A stretch of 64,000 bases of DNA, taken from the NCBI RefSeq assembly GCF_039062465.1, contig NZ_JBCLNF010000004.1, positions 1 through 64,000 on the forward strand, read 5' to 3'. A program made the translations under genes and the position numbers. Origin of the DNA: Parolsenella sp958406235. Its GTDB lineage: Bacteria; Actinomycetota; Coriobacteriia; Coriobacteriales; Atopobiaceae. Below, piece after piece: positions 1-11,339 of this stretch. The notes beneath the pieces are model-generated. The model was not told where the DNA came from. It did not search any database and saw only the letters and a list, made by a program, of their open reading frames with translations. The stretch's first letter is position 1, and every line of letters begins with the position of its first letter.

Positions 1-1935
<1,935 letters not shown>

Positions 1936-2150
1936 TTCTCTTGACGTCAGGTAAACACACTAATGTTGCGATCAGATGCGATCTTCTGTTTGAAGAAAAT
2001 CTCGCTTGCGCTATGCGGCTCTCAAGGTACCGGGAGGGACGAGCCCTCGGGACCGGAGACTGCGACGACGTGACGACGGAGACGAGAGACTAGGACTGGC
2101 GGGCCGCCCCGTAAGTAAGGTATGTCTTTCTTGGTGAGGTTACTCTCCCT
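1936..2150 (-). other. 16S-23S internal transcribed spacer
   Basis: Spacer of about 215 nt between 16S and 23S on the minus strand. I find no tRNA in it. It contains a CCTTGAGAGCCGCATAG-type stretch near 2015-2035, similar to the CCTTGAGAACCGGATAC stretch upstream of 16S (about 3847-3865), consistent with paired processing or antitermination sequences flanking the rRNAs. Confidence 0.8.
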
Positions 2151-3675
<1,525 letters not shown>

Positions 3676-3741
3676 AAAGGGCCTAGGGCCCCATCATTCC
3701 GTGTACCGGGTGTCGGTCCGTCGCTCTGTCCGCTGTCTCTG

Positions 3742-3769
3742 AATGTAAGATTCGGATTCGCTTGGTCAA
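3742..3769 (-). promoter_or_regulatory. Candidate rRNA operon promoter
   Basis: On the minus strand TTGACC (3769-3764), a 16-nt spacer and TACATT (3747-3742) lie about 65 nt upstream of the 16S 5' end. The -35 box is near consensus and the -10 matches 4 of 6. Other upstream promoters are possible, as rRNA operons often have several. Confidence 0.4.
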
Positions 3770-4110
3770 AGGAACAAAGGGTTGCTATGTAGCACACTTC
3801 GTCACTTCTACTTAGCTTGTCTGTCTCGTCGATCTCATCGATCGCAGTATCCGGTTCTCAAGGTTCGCCCGCGCCGCCCCCGCCCGTCCCGTGGGACCCG
3901 CCGGCCGCAGCGCAGGGATGAAATATACGCGCCCCCGGGGCCGCCCGCAAGGGGGCGGGGGCGTCTCCACGGGACGCACACATTTGCTAACACTTAACGC
4001 CTTGTAGATTTCTTTACCCATCGCACGCAAAGCCAATACAGCTTGCGTCTAATCTCATCGTCACACCATGGTTTATCAGCATGTCTGGGGTCAATAAGAG
4101 CGGAGGCCCC
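3770..4110. other. rRNA upstream leader region, no gene seen
   Basis: Lies upstream of the rRNA operon. It holds a GC-rich inverted repeat around 3930-3965 (GCCCCCGGGGCC-type) and an antitermination-like stretch near 3847-3865. Short open frames here lack ribosome binding sites and family features. Confidence 0.5.
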
Positions 4111-4287
4111 ATGTGCAAGACATTCGTTATCGGATACAGTCCCTCGACCAGAAAGATGGCAATCCTTATCGCGCGCTCTGCAAATGAAATTACCAGCAAA
4201 GGTTTTGAGGCTGCTTCCTTCTCCATCTCTAACAACGGGAAGGCGTTCATCCTCGCCTATGTGGCAGACGACACGAAAGCGAGATAG
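4111..4287 (+). CDS. Small hypothetical protein, possible remnant
   Basis: A 58-codon open frame with ATG at 4111 preceded by GGAGG four bases upstream (4102-4106), which is why this start is preferred over the ATG at 4081. The product starts MCKTFVIGYS and is mostly polar with a short hydrophobic stretch near its end (AFILAYV). I recognise no family. It lies between the rRNA operon and tRNA-Val in a stretch that is less GC-rich than the rest of the window, followed by a broken membrane-protein fragment, so it may be debris from a former insertion. Coding status is uncertain. Confidence 0.3.
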   Translation: MCKTFVIGYSPSTRKMAILIARSANEITSKGFEAASFSISNNGKAFILAYVADDTKAR

Positions 4288-4319
4288 CTCCCGTGAATGG
4301 CGTCAATTAGGCCCTTTAG

Positions 4320-4481
4320 ATCACCGGGCTCGTTGTAATTGCTTTTGCTCTCATCGGATATATGGGCTTATTCGTTGGCGGCGACTTTGCCTCTTTCACA
4401 GGTGGAACCATGCCCCACATCTTGGCAGGCGTGTCGCTTCTAATCCTGCTCGTGATTCCAAAGCACTCAAGCTCACGATAG
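4320..4481 (+). pseudogene. Membrane-protein fragment
   Basis: An open frame of 53 codons with no plausible start codon at its 5' end (a stop immediately precedes it) encodes two hydrophobic segments (about residues 3-19 LVVIAFALIGYMGLFV and 32-46 HILAGVSLLILLVI), then a short basic tail. This looks like the C-terminal remnant of a small two-helix membrane protein. It is in a different frame from the small ORF just upstream. No family assigned. Confidence 0.3.
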
Positions 4482-4542
4482 CGTTCACTCGCCCCGCAGT
4501 GCAGACGCTCTCGATAGCGCCAACTCACCCCGCAGCGCAGAG
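4471..4542. repeat. Two-copy 36-bp imperfect tandem repeat
   Basis: Two copies of a unit of the form CTCxCGATAGCG..ACTCxCCCCGCAG lie 36 bp apart (starts 4471 and 4507). It overlaps the end of the membrane-protein fragment and continues into noncoding sequence. Confidence 0.6.
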
Positions 4543-4651
4543 TGGCTTGAGTCTCAACGCTGCCTTACGGAGAGCGCCACCTGATACTCCCCTAGCCAAA
4601 ACACACTTGCCGCAGTTTGAACTGCAGCATTGACACCATAACCGCAGATAA

Positions 4652-4685
4652 CAAAAGAGGCCGGAAGCACTTGCTTCCAGCCTCA
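4652..4685 (-). terminator. Rho-independent terminator of tRNA-Val
   Basis: On the minus strand GAGGCTGGAAGC, a short loop, GCTTCCGGCCTC and then TTTT, directly downstream of tRNA-Val. Confidence 0.8.
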
Positions 4686-4692
4686 TCATTTA

Positions 4693-4767
4693 TGGTGGGC
4701 GTTACAAGATTTGAACTTGTGACCTCTTCCGTGTCAGGGAAGCGCTCTCCCCCTGAGCTAAACGCCC
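4693..4767 (-). tRNA. tRNA-Val (GAC)
   Basis: 75-nt cloverleaf with encoded CCA. Acceptor GGGCGTT pairs with AACGCCC; the anticodon loop CTGACAC is flanked by CTTCC/GGAAG, giving anticodon GAC (valine). The T arm contains GTTCAAAT. Confidence 0.95.
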
Positions 4768-4801
4768 GAAGCTTTGTGGTGCGCCTCGCGGCGCGGGGAT
4801 T

Positions 4802-4850
4802 AATATATCTGAGCCCCCAACCCAATGCAACCCACAATTTCAAATTTTTT
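4802..4850 (-). promoter_or_regulatory. tRNA-Val promoter with A-rich upstream element
   Basis: Minus-strand TTGCAT (4830-4825), 17-nt spacer, TATATT (4807-4802). Five bases upstream of the -35 lies a 15-nt block (4850-4836, AAAAAATTTGAAATT) nearly identical to blocks at the same distance in the tRNA-Gly and tRNA-Leu promoters. Confidence 0.75.
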
Positions 4851-4944
4851 AGAATTTGGCGGAATTTATCTCGTCCGCGTTGGGTTCTCAAACCTAGGCA
4901 CATGCTCTTACCTGCATGTTCGTAGTCTCTTGAAGCTCAGATAA

Positions 4945-4975
4945 GATCCCAAAAGTTTTTCAAAAATCTGGGATC
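4945..4975 (-). terminator. Terminator-like hairpin downstream of the BI-1 gene
   Basis: On the minus strand GATCCCA and TGGGATC form a stem followed by TTATCT, just after the stop of the Bax-inhibitor-like gene. Confidence 0.55.
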
Positions 4976-4992
4976 GCCAGGTGAATCCTCCC

Positions 4993-5721
4993 CTAGTCCC
5001 TGCGCGACAGCAGAGACAGGACGCGGATGAAGACGTTGATGATGTCGAGGAAAAGCTCGGAAGCGTTATAGACCGCGTTTACGACGGTAGGCTCGTCGAA
5101 CATCGCCTTGTGGAAGTCATAGCCGATGAAGCCACAGAACACCACGATGACAAGAAAGTCGATGAGCGTCTGGTCGATGGCCAGGAAGGCCATGACAATC
5201 TGCACCACGATGAGCGCGAGCAGGCATCCGCCGAGAACGCCAGAGATCTTCTCGAAGACATGCGGCACGGCGATGCCCAGGCATGCAAACACCGTGACGA
5301 TACCCGCCGTCGCCAAGAAGGCCGTAGAGATGGTCTGGGCAGAGTACATAAGGAAAATCGTCGAAGTAGTGAAGCCAAACGAGAACACGAAGAGGATGTA
5401 GCCCGCCAGCGACAGCCCCACGGATTCCGCGCTCTTCCCTCGGCCCATCATGATGATGCCGGCAATCGAGGCGATGAAGCTCACGACCGAGATCGCAAAG
5501 TAGTTGTCCAATACCGCGAGCAGGAACGAAACGTTGGAGAACAGGCTCGCGCAGGCACCCATCACAAGGAAGCCGGCGAGAACGAGCGCCGTGAGAAGGA
5601 GACCGTACGCCCTCACGGAGAGCCTGCCGCCATTGCCGGCGCGCTGTCCCTCGACGCTAAACGGGGAATAGGGCTCGATACCACCCTGGTTTCCGGTCTG
5701 CCACTGATCGTTGTTGTTCAT
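4993..5721 (-). CDS. Bax inhibitor-1 (BI-1/YetJ-like) family membrane protein
   Basis: 242 residues with about seven hydrophobic helices after a polar 35-residue N-terminus. The C-terminal part FCGFIGYDFH...NASELFLDIINVF is characteristic of Bax1-I proteins. Asp202 and Asp226 are 24 residues apart, the same spacing as the Asp171/Asp195 pH-sensing pair of B. subtilis YetJ, so a pH-dependent calcium leak is a reasonable inference. The ATG at 5721 is preceded by an AGGAT-type site. It appears to be a single-gene unit ending at a hairpin. Family assignment is from sequence motifs; the ion specificity is untested here. Confidence 0.88.
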   Translation of the reverse strand: MNNNDQWQTGNQGGIEPYSPFSVEGQRAGNGGRLSVRAYGLLLTALVLAGFLVMGACASLFSNVSFLLAVLDNYFAISVVSFIASIAGIIMMGRGKSAESVGLSLAGYILFVFSFGFTTSTIFLMYSAQTISTAFLATAGIVTVFACLGIAVPHVFEKISGVLGGCLLALIVVQIVMAFLAIDQTLIDFLVIVVFCGFIGYDFHKAMFDEPTVVNAVYNASELFLDIINVFIRVLSLLSRRD

Positions 5722-5858
5722 GAGAGATCCTATCGTCGTGTCCGCAGGGCGGACGAATCCATATACCCATCGATACTGGCGCGCTCGGGGCGCAGTACGT
5801 TTCTTCTACCCATTTCCTAGGTGTTATGCGCAACGCGCAGGAATGGGCATGGGTATTG

Positions 5859-6863
5859 CTACTTGTTTGGCTCGAGGTCCTCGCCTACCACGAGATTCTG
5901 AAAGCGATTCGCGATGAACTCGTCATTGAACTTCGAGTCGACATACTCCTCCACCGAGTTATGAGGCGGAATCCCGGCATCGCGGCAGGCCTTTCGGTAG
6001 AAACAGAAGACCGTGGCGAGCATATCCACGACGAGGAATGCGGTCATGAGCGACACAATCACGATCTGTCTGCGATTCGTGGGCTCGCCGATGCGATAGA
6101 TGACTTCCGGCATGACAACGCGGCACCAAACGAGGCCGAGGACGCCCCAGGCGAATAGGAACCTCCATGCGATCCACTGGGTGATCGCATCCGGAAGGCC
6201 AATGTAGGTCCAGGACTGGGCATGGAAGAGGTCCTCCATGAGCATGCCCGTCGTCTGCTCGAGGCCACCGCCGAGAAGCGCGGAGACAAAGAAGACCTGT
6301 GCCTTGGGAGCGGTTCGGAAGTTCCAGAGCACCATCGTGAGGAGACATGCGCCGAAGCCGTAGAGCGGCGAGAACGGGCCCCACACGAGCCCTACACGCA
6401 GTTCCGTGCGACCAGACGATATGAGCATCCATGCCATCTCGAGGATCAAGCCCGCGACGCTCGCCGCCATGAAGATGATCACGTACTGGTAGAAGCCGGG
6501 ACGCATATGGTCGAGCCACTCGTCTCGGACATTGAGACGCGCCCGTTTAAGCGCCTTGACCTGCTCTGAGGAGAGTTTGGGCTTTGGCTGCGTCTTGAGA
6601 TCCACATAGGCGGGGTCATGACGCAGGCGCGCGCTGTTGCGCCTCTGGCGGTCGAGAATGACCTCATCCGCGGCATCAGAGATCTCCTTCGGCAGCTTGC
6701 CGCGACGCGCGAGCTTGCGGAAGCTCTTGCCGCTCGCCATGCGATAGCCACGCGCATTGATGGCTCGCGTCACGAGAACATACGCGAGAGCGAGCGCGAG
6801 AACTATGAGGAGGATAGTTACCAAGCTCAGGCTCCATCCGATGATGCGAACGACACGTCGCAA
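5859..6863 (-). CDS. CmpB-type putative ABC transporter permease (PF06541-like)
   Basis: 334 residues. Layout: an N-terminal membrane segment (about 9-33), a basic cytoplasmic stretch (40-120) and then four or more transmembrane helices. The core VWGPFSPLYGFGACLL followed by LLGGGLEQTTGMLMEDLF resembles the conserved part of the putative type IV ABC transporter/CmpB family, whose members have a G-P-x-YGxG segment and an E-x-x-TG-x-x-ME segment. No ATPase gene is adjacent, so transport is only a family-name inference. Downstream is the BI-1 gene in the same direction, about 140 nt away. Confidence 0.75.
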   Translation of the reverse strand: MRRVVRIIGWSLSLVTILLIVLALALAYVLVTRAINARGYRMASGKSFRKLARRGKLPKEISDAADEVILDRQRRNSARLRHDPAYVDLKTQPKPKLSSEQVKALKRARLNVRDEWLDHMRPGFYQYVIIFMAASVAGLILEMAWMLISSGRTELRVGLVWGPFSPLYGFGACLLTMVLWNFRTAPKAQVFFVSALLGGGLEQTTGMLMEDLFHAQSWTYIGLPDAITQWIAWRFLFAWGVLGLVWCRVVMPEVIYRIGEPTNRRQIVIVSLMTAFLVVDMLATVFCFYRKACRDAGIPPHNSVEEYVDSKFNDEFIANRFQNLVVGEDLEPNK

Positions 6864-7029
6864 GCATTAGCAGACGACGCGTTTCCATGGTAGACCAACG
6901 GCCAATAGGGCGTGACGGGCGGGTTGGGCCGTCGCCACTCGAAAGACGGGGCTCACGAGCGCAACGCGAAGGCAGCGGCACGCCCGTGGGGCTCACGAGC
7001 GCAACGCGAAGGCGGCGACATGCCGAGAT

Positions 7030-7071
7030 AAACAAAAAGGGCCGGCTTTTAGCCGACCCTTCGAATTCATG
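7030..7071 (-). terminator. Terminator left of the assembly gap
   Basis: On the minus strand GGGTCGGC, TAAAA, GCCGGCCC and TTTTT. It probably ends the tRNA array whose last member is lost in the gap. Confidence 0.75.
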
Positions 7072-7168
7072 NNNNNNNNNNNNNNNNNNNNNNNNNNNNN
7101 NNNNNNNNNNNNNNNNNNNNNNNNNNNNNNNNNNNNNNNNNNNNNNNNNNNNNNNNNNNNNNNNNNNN
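7072..7168. other. Assembly gap in the tRNA array (97 N)
   Basis: 97 undetermined bases. The last plus-strand bases before the gap (TCATG) equal the bases that begin the 3' end of the second tRNA-Gly (7402-7406), and sequence resumes at exactly the 3' end of another tRNA-Gly. The break therefore looks like a repeat-induced contig end at a further tRNA-Gly copy. Confidence 0.85.
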
Positions 7169-7169
7169 A

Positions 7170-7245
<76 letters not shown>

Positions 7246-7288
7246 ACGTGAAATGGATGCGGCCTGACGGGCAGGCCGCTCATTTCTT

Positions 7289-7362
7289 TGGAGGCGACGC
7301 CCAGATTCGAACTGGGGGTAGGGGCTTTGCAGGCCCATGCCTTACCACTTGGCCACGTCGCC
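7289..7362 (-). tRNA. tRNA-Cys (GCA)
   Basis: 74-nt cloverleaf with encoded CCA. Acceptor GGCGACG pairs with CGTCGCC; the anticodon loop CTGCAAA gives GCA (cysteine). It lies between the two tRNA-Gly copies. The spacer towards copy 1 holds a GCGGCCTG/CAGGCCGC hairpin (about 7259-7281). Confidence 0.95.
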
Positions 7363-7363
7363 G

Positions 7364-7400
7364 AAGAAAAAAGGGCCGGCCGGGCGGCCGGCCCCTCAAT
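7364..7400 (-). terminator. Terminator-like hairpin inside the tRNA array
   Basis: On the minus strand GGGGCCGGCC, GCCC, GGCCGGCCC, then TTTTTT, in the 42-nt spacer between tRNA-Gly copy 2 and tRNA-Cys. No separate promoter is visible for tRNA-Cys, so this may attenuate rather than end transcription. Confidence 0.75.
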
Positions 7401-7404
7401 CTCA

Positions 7405-7480
<76 letters not shown>

Positions 7481-7492
7481 GTGCGAGAAAAT

Positions 7493-7541
7493 ACTATACG
7501 CAAGACTGTGCATTCATGCAAGCGTGAATTTCAACTTTTTT
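7493..7541 (-). promoter_or_regulatory. Promoter of the tRNA-Gly/Cys array
   Basis: Minus-strand TTGCAT (7521-7516), 17-nt spacer, TATAGT (7498-7493). The upstream block AAAAAAGTTGAAATT (7541-7527) sits five bases before the -35, as at tRNA-Val and tRNA-Leu. Confidence 0.8.
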
Positions 7542-7726
7542 CGAATTCGCTTGCTACCTGCAACTTTAGCAGAGACGAAGTTACAACCCAACGCTTTGTG
7601 CTCTGCATGCTCCAATCGCCCGCCTTTATGCCAGCAGCCCGGCCAAAGAAACGGGAACCCAGAATCGACAGCAGATCAATCGGGTCACCACGGCACCACG
7701 ATTCCCAAAACGACGCCGCGTCCGCC

Positions 7727-8554
7727 CTAGACGGTGGCGGCCATTGGAGTGAATAGCTTCACGAGGCGTACCACGGTTCCCGTGCCGCTAGGCTTGCGGC
7801 AGATCTCAACGGAGTCGGAGAGCATGCGCATGAGCTTGATGCCGCGACCGCGTTCGAGGCAGTCGTCGCCCTCCCCCTGCGGGACCTCCCCGTCTTCATC
7901 CAGCTCGAAGCCGGAGCCGCAATCCGTCACTTCGACCACGGCGCGATCTGGATAGACCCACACGGTAAGCAGGACGCCTTCCGCACAGGTGTGGTCAACC
8001 GCGTTGCCCAACGCCTCGCCACCGGCAAGCGTGAGATCGAACACCTCGTCGTTCGTGAGGTCCGTGCGAGAGAGGAGTTGCTCGAGGCGGCGGCGCGCGG
8101 CACTCAGGTGGGTCTCATCCACCCGCATCGTACCGTGCCAAAGGGGCCTCACGGAGGGATCGAGCGCCGGAACTGGTGGCTTGGGGGCCCTTCCCATAAC
8201 GGGAATGAAGTCAACGAGACGGCATATCGCAAGCGACCGGTACACGTTGTCGCCCACGTTCACGAGCGAGAGCAGGCCGCCCTTCTCCGCAAGGCGCCGC
8301 GCGTAGGCGAGGATCAACGCCATCCCAAGGCTGTCGACATAGTCTGTATCCGCAAGGCTGAGGATGACGCGACGGCAGCCGCCATCAATCGCGCGATCAA
8401 GGTAGGCGCGCACGCGCGGAACGCTCGCAACGTCCAGGTCGCCTCGCACGGGAAGTAAGAGTATGTCGCCAGTCGATGTCATGCCCCAATTTTGCCCAGA
8501 CGCGCGGGGGTTGATACCTACGCGCGGCAAGGTTTCCGCAAACGTAAGGACCAT
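7727..8554 (-). CDS. STAS (anti-anti-sigma) + HATPase (anti-sigma kinase-like) fusion protein
   Basis: 275 residues. Residues about 25-125 form a STAS domain with the typical SLADTDYVDSLGMALIL segment, where a serine follows VD as in SpoIIAA/RsbV. Residues about 150-270 form a Bergerat-fold ATPase of the RsbW/SpoIIAB type: N-box GGEALGNAVDHT, G1 box DCGSGF and G2 box GRGIKLMRML. Anti-anti-sigma factor and anti-sigma kinase are usually separate proteins; here they are one chain. The upstream neighbour is a SpoIIE-type phosphatase 12 nt away, so the pair probably forms a partner-switching signalling unit. No sigma factor gene is adjacent. ATG 8482 (MTSTGD) is an alternative start nearer the STAS domain; neither start has a good ribosome binding site, and 8554 is favoured only by coupling. 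Confidence 0.85.
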   Translation of the reverse strand: MVLTFAETLPRVGINPRASGQNWGMTSTGDILLLPVRGDLDVASVPRVRAYLDRAIDGGCRRVILSLADTDYVDSLGMALILAYARRLAEKGGLLSLVNVGDNVYRSLAICRLVDFIPVMGRAPKPPVPALDPSVRPLWHGTMRVDETHLSAARRRLEQLLSRTDLTNDEVFDLTLAGGEALGNAVDHTCAEGVLLTVWVYPDRAVVEVTDCGSGFELDEDGEVPQGEGDDCLERGRGIKLMRMLSDSVEICRKPSGTGTVVRLVKLFTPMAATV

Positions 8555-8566
8555 GTCGCCGCAAGC

Positions 8567-10789
8567 TTAGGCCTTCCTCTGGCGCGAGCCACCGAGCTGA
8601 TCAAACCTCAGCACAACCATCGCCACGTCGTCGTCGAGGCTGCGCTCGGTAAAGACATCGATTCGCTCGAGCAGGCGGTCAAGCATGTTGTCGAAGTCGC
8701 CCGCGGCCTCCTCCATCACGGCGTCACGCAGTCCCTGCTCTCCGAAGAAGGCGCCGCTCGGGTTACGAGCCTCCGTTGCGCCGTCCGTGTAGAGCAAGAT
8801 GCGATCCCCCTCAGAGAGGGAGACGTGGCCATCGTGGTACGTCATGCCGCGGAAGGCGCCCACCACGCCAGACTGCTCGTCGAGCGTCTCCATCTCGCCA
8901 GTCTCCGCACGCAGGAGCAGCGCTGGGGGATGCCCGGCAGAGCAATAGGTCAGCGTGCCATGCTTGAGGTCCGCAACGCCCACAAATAGGGTGGCGAAAG
9001 TCTCCAGGCGTGAGAAGCCGAGGAGAAAATCGTTAAGCAGGCGCACCATGCGCGCGGGCGGCTGACCCTCCCAGGCATAGGCTCCAAGGGCCGTGCGCAC
9101 AGCGGCGGAGACGCTCGCCGCCTCAACGCCCTTACCCGAGACATCACCCAGAATCACGCAGGCGCGACGGTTGGGCAGACGGATGAGGTCATAGAAATCG
9201 CCCCCGACAAGCGCGGCAGCAGTTGCAGACGAGTAGAGCGCATGGGCCGTGATGCCCTCGACCTCCTGGAGCTCGCTCTTCATTCCGCTCTGAAGCGCCT
9301 GTGCGATGCGCGTGTCCTTGTTCCTACGCTCGCCCGCCTCAACCTCTTGGCGGACGTCGATGGCAATGCGACGGAGCAAGTCGAACTCTGCGTCATCTAT
9401 GGGCTCCTTGTCCGGGGTGCGCATAAGCAGCGCGGCCCAACGCTTGCCCGCGAGCATTCCGAGGTCGATAAGGACCGCAGAGCCCGTGAAGCCCTGCTCT
9501 TCGAGCCATCTTGCGAGCCTTGACCCCTTCGATGCCGCAACGACGGCTATGTCCGCATCGACGCGCCCGCGGACGAGGTCGTCTATCGAATATGGGAGCT
9601 CCACCTCCCCCACGCCAGGCAACGAGACGCGAGAGCCCTCCGAAAGGCCTGACGCGTGAATGCGGACGATTTGGACATTGAGCTCCTCCGTCAGGGCCCG
9701 AGAGAAGCTCTGGAGGTTTTCGTCGGTCGGGGCGTCGAACCCCTCGAGCATCGCATGAATACGAGTGGCGACAGCGTCGAGTTCCTGGGCCCTCTGGGCT
9801 CGCATGGTTGAGATGGCAGCAGCGAACTCTACCGAGAGGTACTGGGCCACCGTATCGAGAAGGCGCGCGTCGTCGCGGCGCGTTGGATGCACCTCGGTCC
9901 AACCTAGCTCAATGATGGCGATCACGCGCTCGCTAAACCACATGGGAACGCAGATGAAGCTCGAGAAGGGCGGCGTCTGTCGCGCAGGGATGCGGCAGCG
10001 AGCGCCAGTGTCCTCGTCCATGAGCTCACGTGACGTGAGCGCACCACCGCGAAGGCTCCTCTCGCTGGGAGGGAGCAAACGCAGCCGCATGGCGCCGCCG
10101 GATCGAGAGACGACGGTCTCGAGGCCTTCGCCATAGGTCATGAACTTCGGGACTCTCTTACCTTCAAGCGAGTGAGAACGGGCGCGTAGCCGATACCCGG
10201 TGTCATCCGCGAGGAAGAGCAGAGCACCCGAGGCCTCAAGGGTGTCGCACATCTGCTCGATCACCTCGCTGAAGAGGGTCTCCACGTCTTGGGAGTCAAT
10301 CGTGTCGAGCACGATCTTGAGCGTACCCGAGAGACGGCGATTGGCAAGGGAGAGCTCGTCGAGCAGGCGATCGTGCTCTCGCTCGGCCGCAAGGGCAGAA
10401 TCCGCAGGACGCATGACGATGACATAGGTCTCGCCGCCGCCACTCACGCGGTCAGCTCTGGCACCCACGATTGCCGCCCCGCCGCCAGCAAGCCTTAGGG
10501 AAAGACTCACGAGCGAGCCATCGGCGACAAGCGGGAGAACGGGCGCTGGCGCGTCCAGAGCGTGAGGACGTGACGGGTCCTCGAGGATATCCGACACAGG
10601 GGTACCTACAAGCTCATTGGCATCCAAGCCAGAAAGAGAGGCCAGCTGGGGATTGGCGGAGAGAATGCGACCGACGCCGTCGACCACCAGAATGGCATCG
10701 GTCGAAAGCGCCATAAGGGCCGCAAGGACACCGGGCATGGCGGCGCGACCGACGTGATCGACCTTGGCAAGCGCGCGCTTAGCCGGCAT
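8567..10789 (-). CDS. PAS-GAF-SpoIIE (RsbU/RsbP-like) PP2C phosphatase
   Basis: 740 residues. PAS domain at about 20-125 (ALSTDAILVVDGVGRILSAN), GAF-like region at about 165-335, a second less clear sensor region at about 345-480, and a C-terminal PP2C SpoIIE domain at about 505-735. The metal-binding and catalytic motifs are intact: GGDFYD near 529, GDVSGKG, CSAGHPP, LLYTDGATEARN and DDDVAMVV. This family dephosphorylates STAS-domain anti-anti-sigma factors in response to a bound signal. The gene directly downstream encodes a STAS+HATPase protein, its likely substrate. No membrane segment is seen, so it should be cytoplasmic. The signal and the controlled sigma factor are not identifiable here. 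Confidence 0.92.
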   Translation of the reverse strand: MPAKRALAKVDHVGRAAMPGVLAALMALSTDAILVVDGVGRILSANPQLASLSGLDANELVGTPVSDILEDPSRPHALDAPAPVLPLVADGSLVSLSLRLAGGGAAIVGARADRVSGGGETYVIVMRPADSALAAEREHDRLLDELSLANRRLSGTLKIVLDTIDSQDVETLFSEVIEQMCDTLEASGALLFLADDTGYRLRARSHSLEGKRVPKFMTYGEGLETVVSRSGGAMRLRLLPPSERSLRGGALTSRELMDEDTGARCRIPARQTPPFSSFICVPMWFSERVIAIIELGWTEVHPTRRDDARLLDTVAQYLSVEFAAAISTMRAQRAQELDAVATRIHAMLEGFDAPTDENLQSFSRALTEELNVQIVRIHASGLSEGSRVSLPGVGEVELPYSIDDLVRGRVDADIAVVAASKGSRLARWLEEQGFTGSAVLIDLGMLAGKRWAALLMRTPDKEPIDDAEFDLLRRIAIDVRQEVEAGERRNKDTRIAQALQSGMKSELQEVEGITAHALYSSATAAALVGGDFYDLIRLPNRRACVILGDVSGKGVEAASVSAAVRTALGAYAWEGQPPARMVRLLNDFLLGFSRLETFATLFVGVADLKHGTLTYCSAGHPPALLLRAETGEMETLDEQSGVVGAFRGMTYHDGHVSLSEGDRILLYTDGATEARNPSGAFFGEQGLRDAVMEEAAGDFDNMLDRLLERIDVFTERSLDDDVAMVVLRFDQLGGSRQRKA

Positions 10790-10832
10790 GACGCCTCCCG
10801 TCCGGGCGCGCGGGCGCGCTGCCCCTAGATAG

Positions 10833-10858
10833 CAAAAACGGGCCCGAAGGCCCGTAGA
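10833..10858 (-). terminator. Terminator of tRNA-Leu
   Basis: On the minus strand ACGGGCC, TTCG, GGCCCGT, then TTTT, about 6 nt downstream of the tRNA-Leu CCA. Confidence 0.85.
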
Positions 10859-10863
10859 TTTGC

Positions 10864-10954
10864 TGGTGTCGGAGGCGGGACTTGAACCCGCACGACCTTT
10901 TAGTCAGTCACTAGCACCTCAAGCTAGCGCGTCTGCCAATTCCGCCACTCCGAC
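10864..10954 (-). tRNA. tRNA-Leu (GAG)
   Basis: 91-nt class II tRNA with a long variable arm and encoded CCA. Acceptor GTCGGAG/CTCCGAC; anticodon stem CTAGC/GCTAG with loop TTGAGGT gives GAG (leucine). Confidence 0.95.
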
Positions 10955-10983
10955 TTTTCAAGTGCGCGTTTCGCGCGTGAAAG

Positions 10984-11032
10984 AATATACCTCGATGCCC
11001 CTACGGACGCAAGCGTGAATTTGAACTTTTTT
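10984..11032 (-). promoter_or_regulatory. tRNA-Leu promoter with A-rich upstream element
   Basis: Minus-strand TTGCGT (11012-11007), 17-nt spacer, TATATT (10989-10984). AAAAAAGTTCAAATT (11032-11018) lies five bases upstream of the -35. The sequence between this element and the -35 (CACGC) is identical to that at the tRNA-Gly promoter. Confidence 0.8.
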
Positions 11033-11133
11033 CTAAAAAAGTTGTCTGGCGTGCGTTACCGCAGGTGAAGGGCCAAATGGACGAGAAACAAAATTCACGT
11101 CTGCAAGTCTTGGTCTCGCTCCCCAAGAGGTTT

Positions 11134-11289
11134 CCCATCCGGAAGAGGCGACGCCAGCGCCCGGAAGGCTATCCCTTCCGGAGGAAACGGCGTCGGCGTC
11201 CGGGAGGGTATCACATCCGAAGGAGGCGACGTCAACGCCAGGGAGGCTATCCCTTCCGGAGGAGGCGACGTCGACGCCCAAGAAAAGAT
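11134..11289. repeat. Four-copy 39-bp tandem repeat
   Basis: Four imperfect 39-bp units begin at 11134, 11173, 11212 and 11251, with the pattern CCxTCCGGAxGAggCGaCGtC..CGCCxGGGAGGCTAT. Each unit junction can fold: for example CCGGAAGG, CTAT, CCTTCCGG at 11161-11181. Because 39 is a multiple of three, all frames stay open and give 13-residue repeats, but none has a proper start and ribosome binding site. It lies between the oppF terminator and tRNA-Leu. Confidence 0.85.
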
Positions 11290-11320
11290 CCCGCCACCCA
11301 AACGGATGGCGGGATCCTAG
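11285..11320 (-). terminator. Terminator of the opp operon
   Basis: On the minus strand GATCCCGCCA, a 10-nt loop, TGGCGGGATC, then TTTTCTT, 20 nt after the oppF stop codon. Confidence 0.85.
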
Positions 11321-11339
11321 AAACGCACCTTACACTCCC

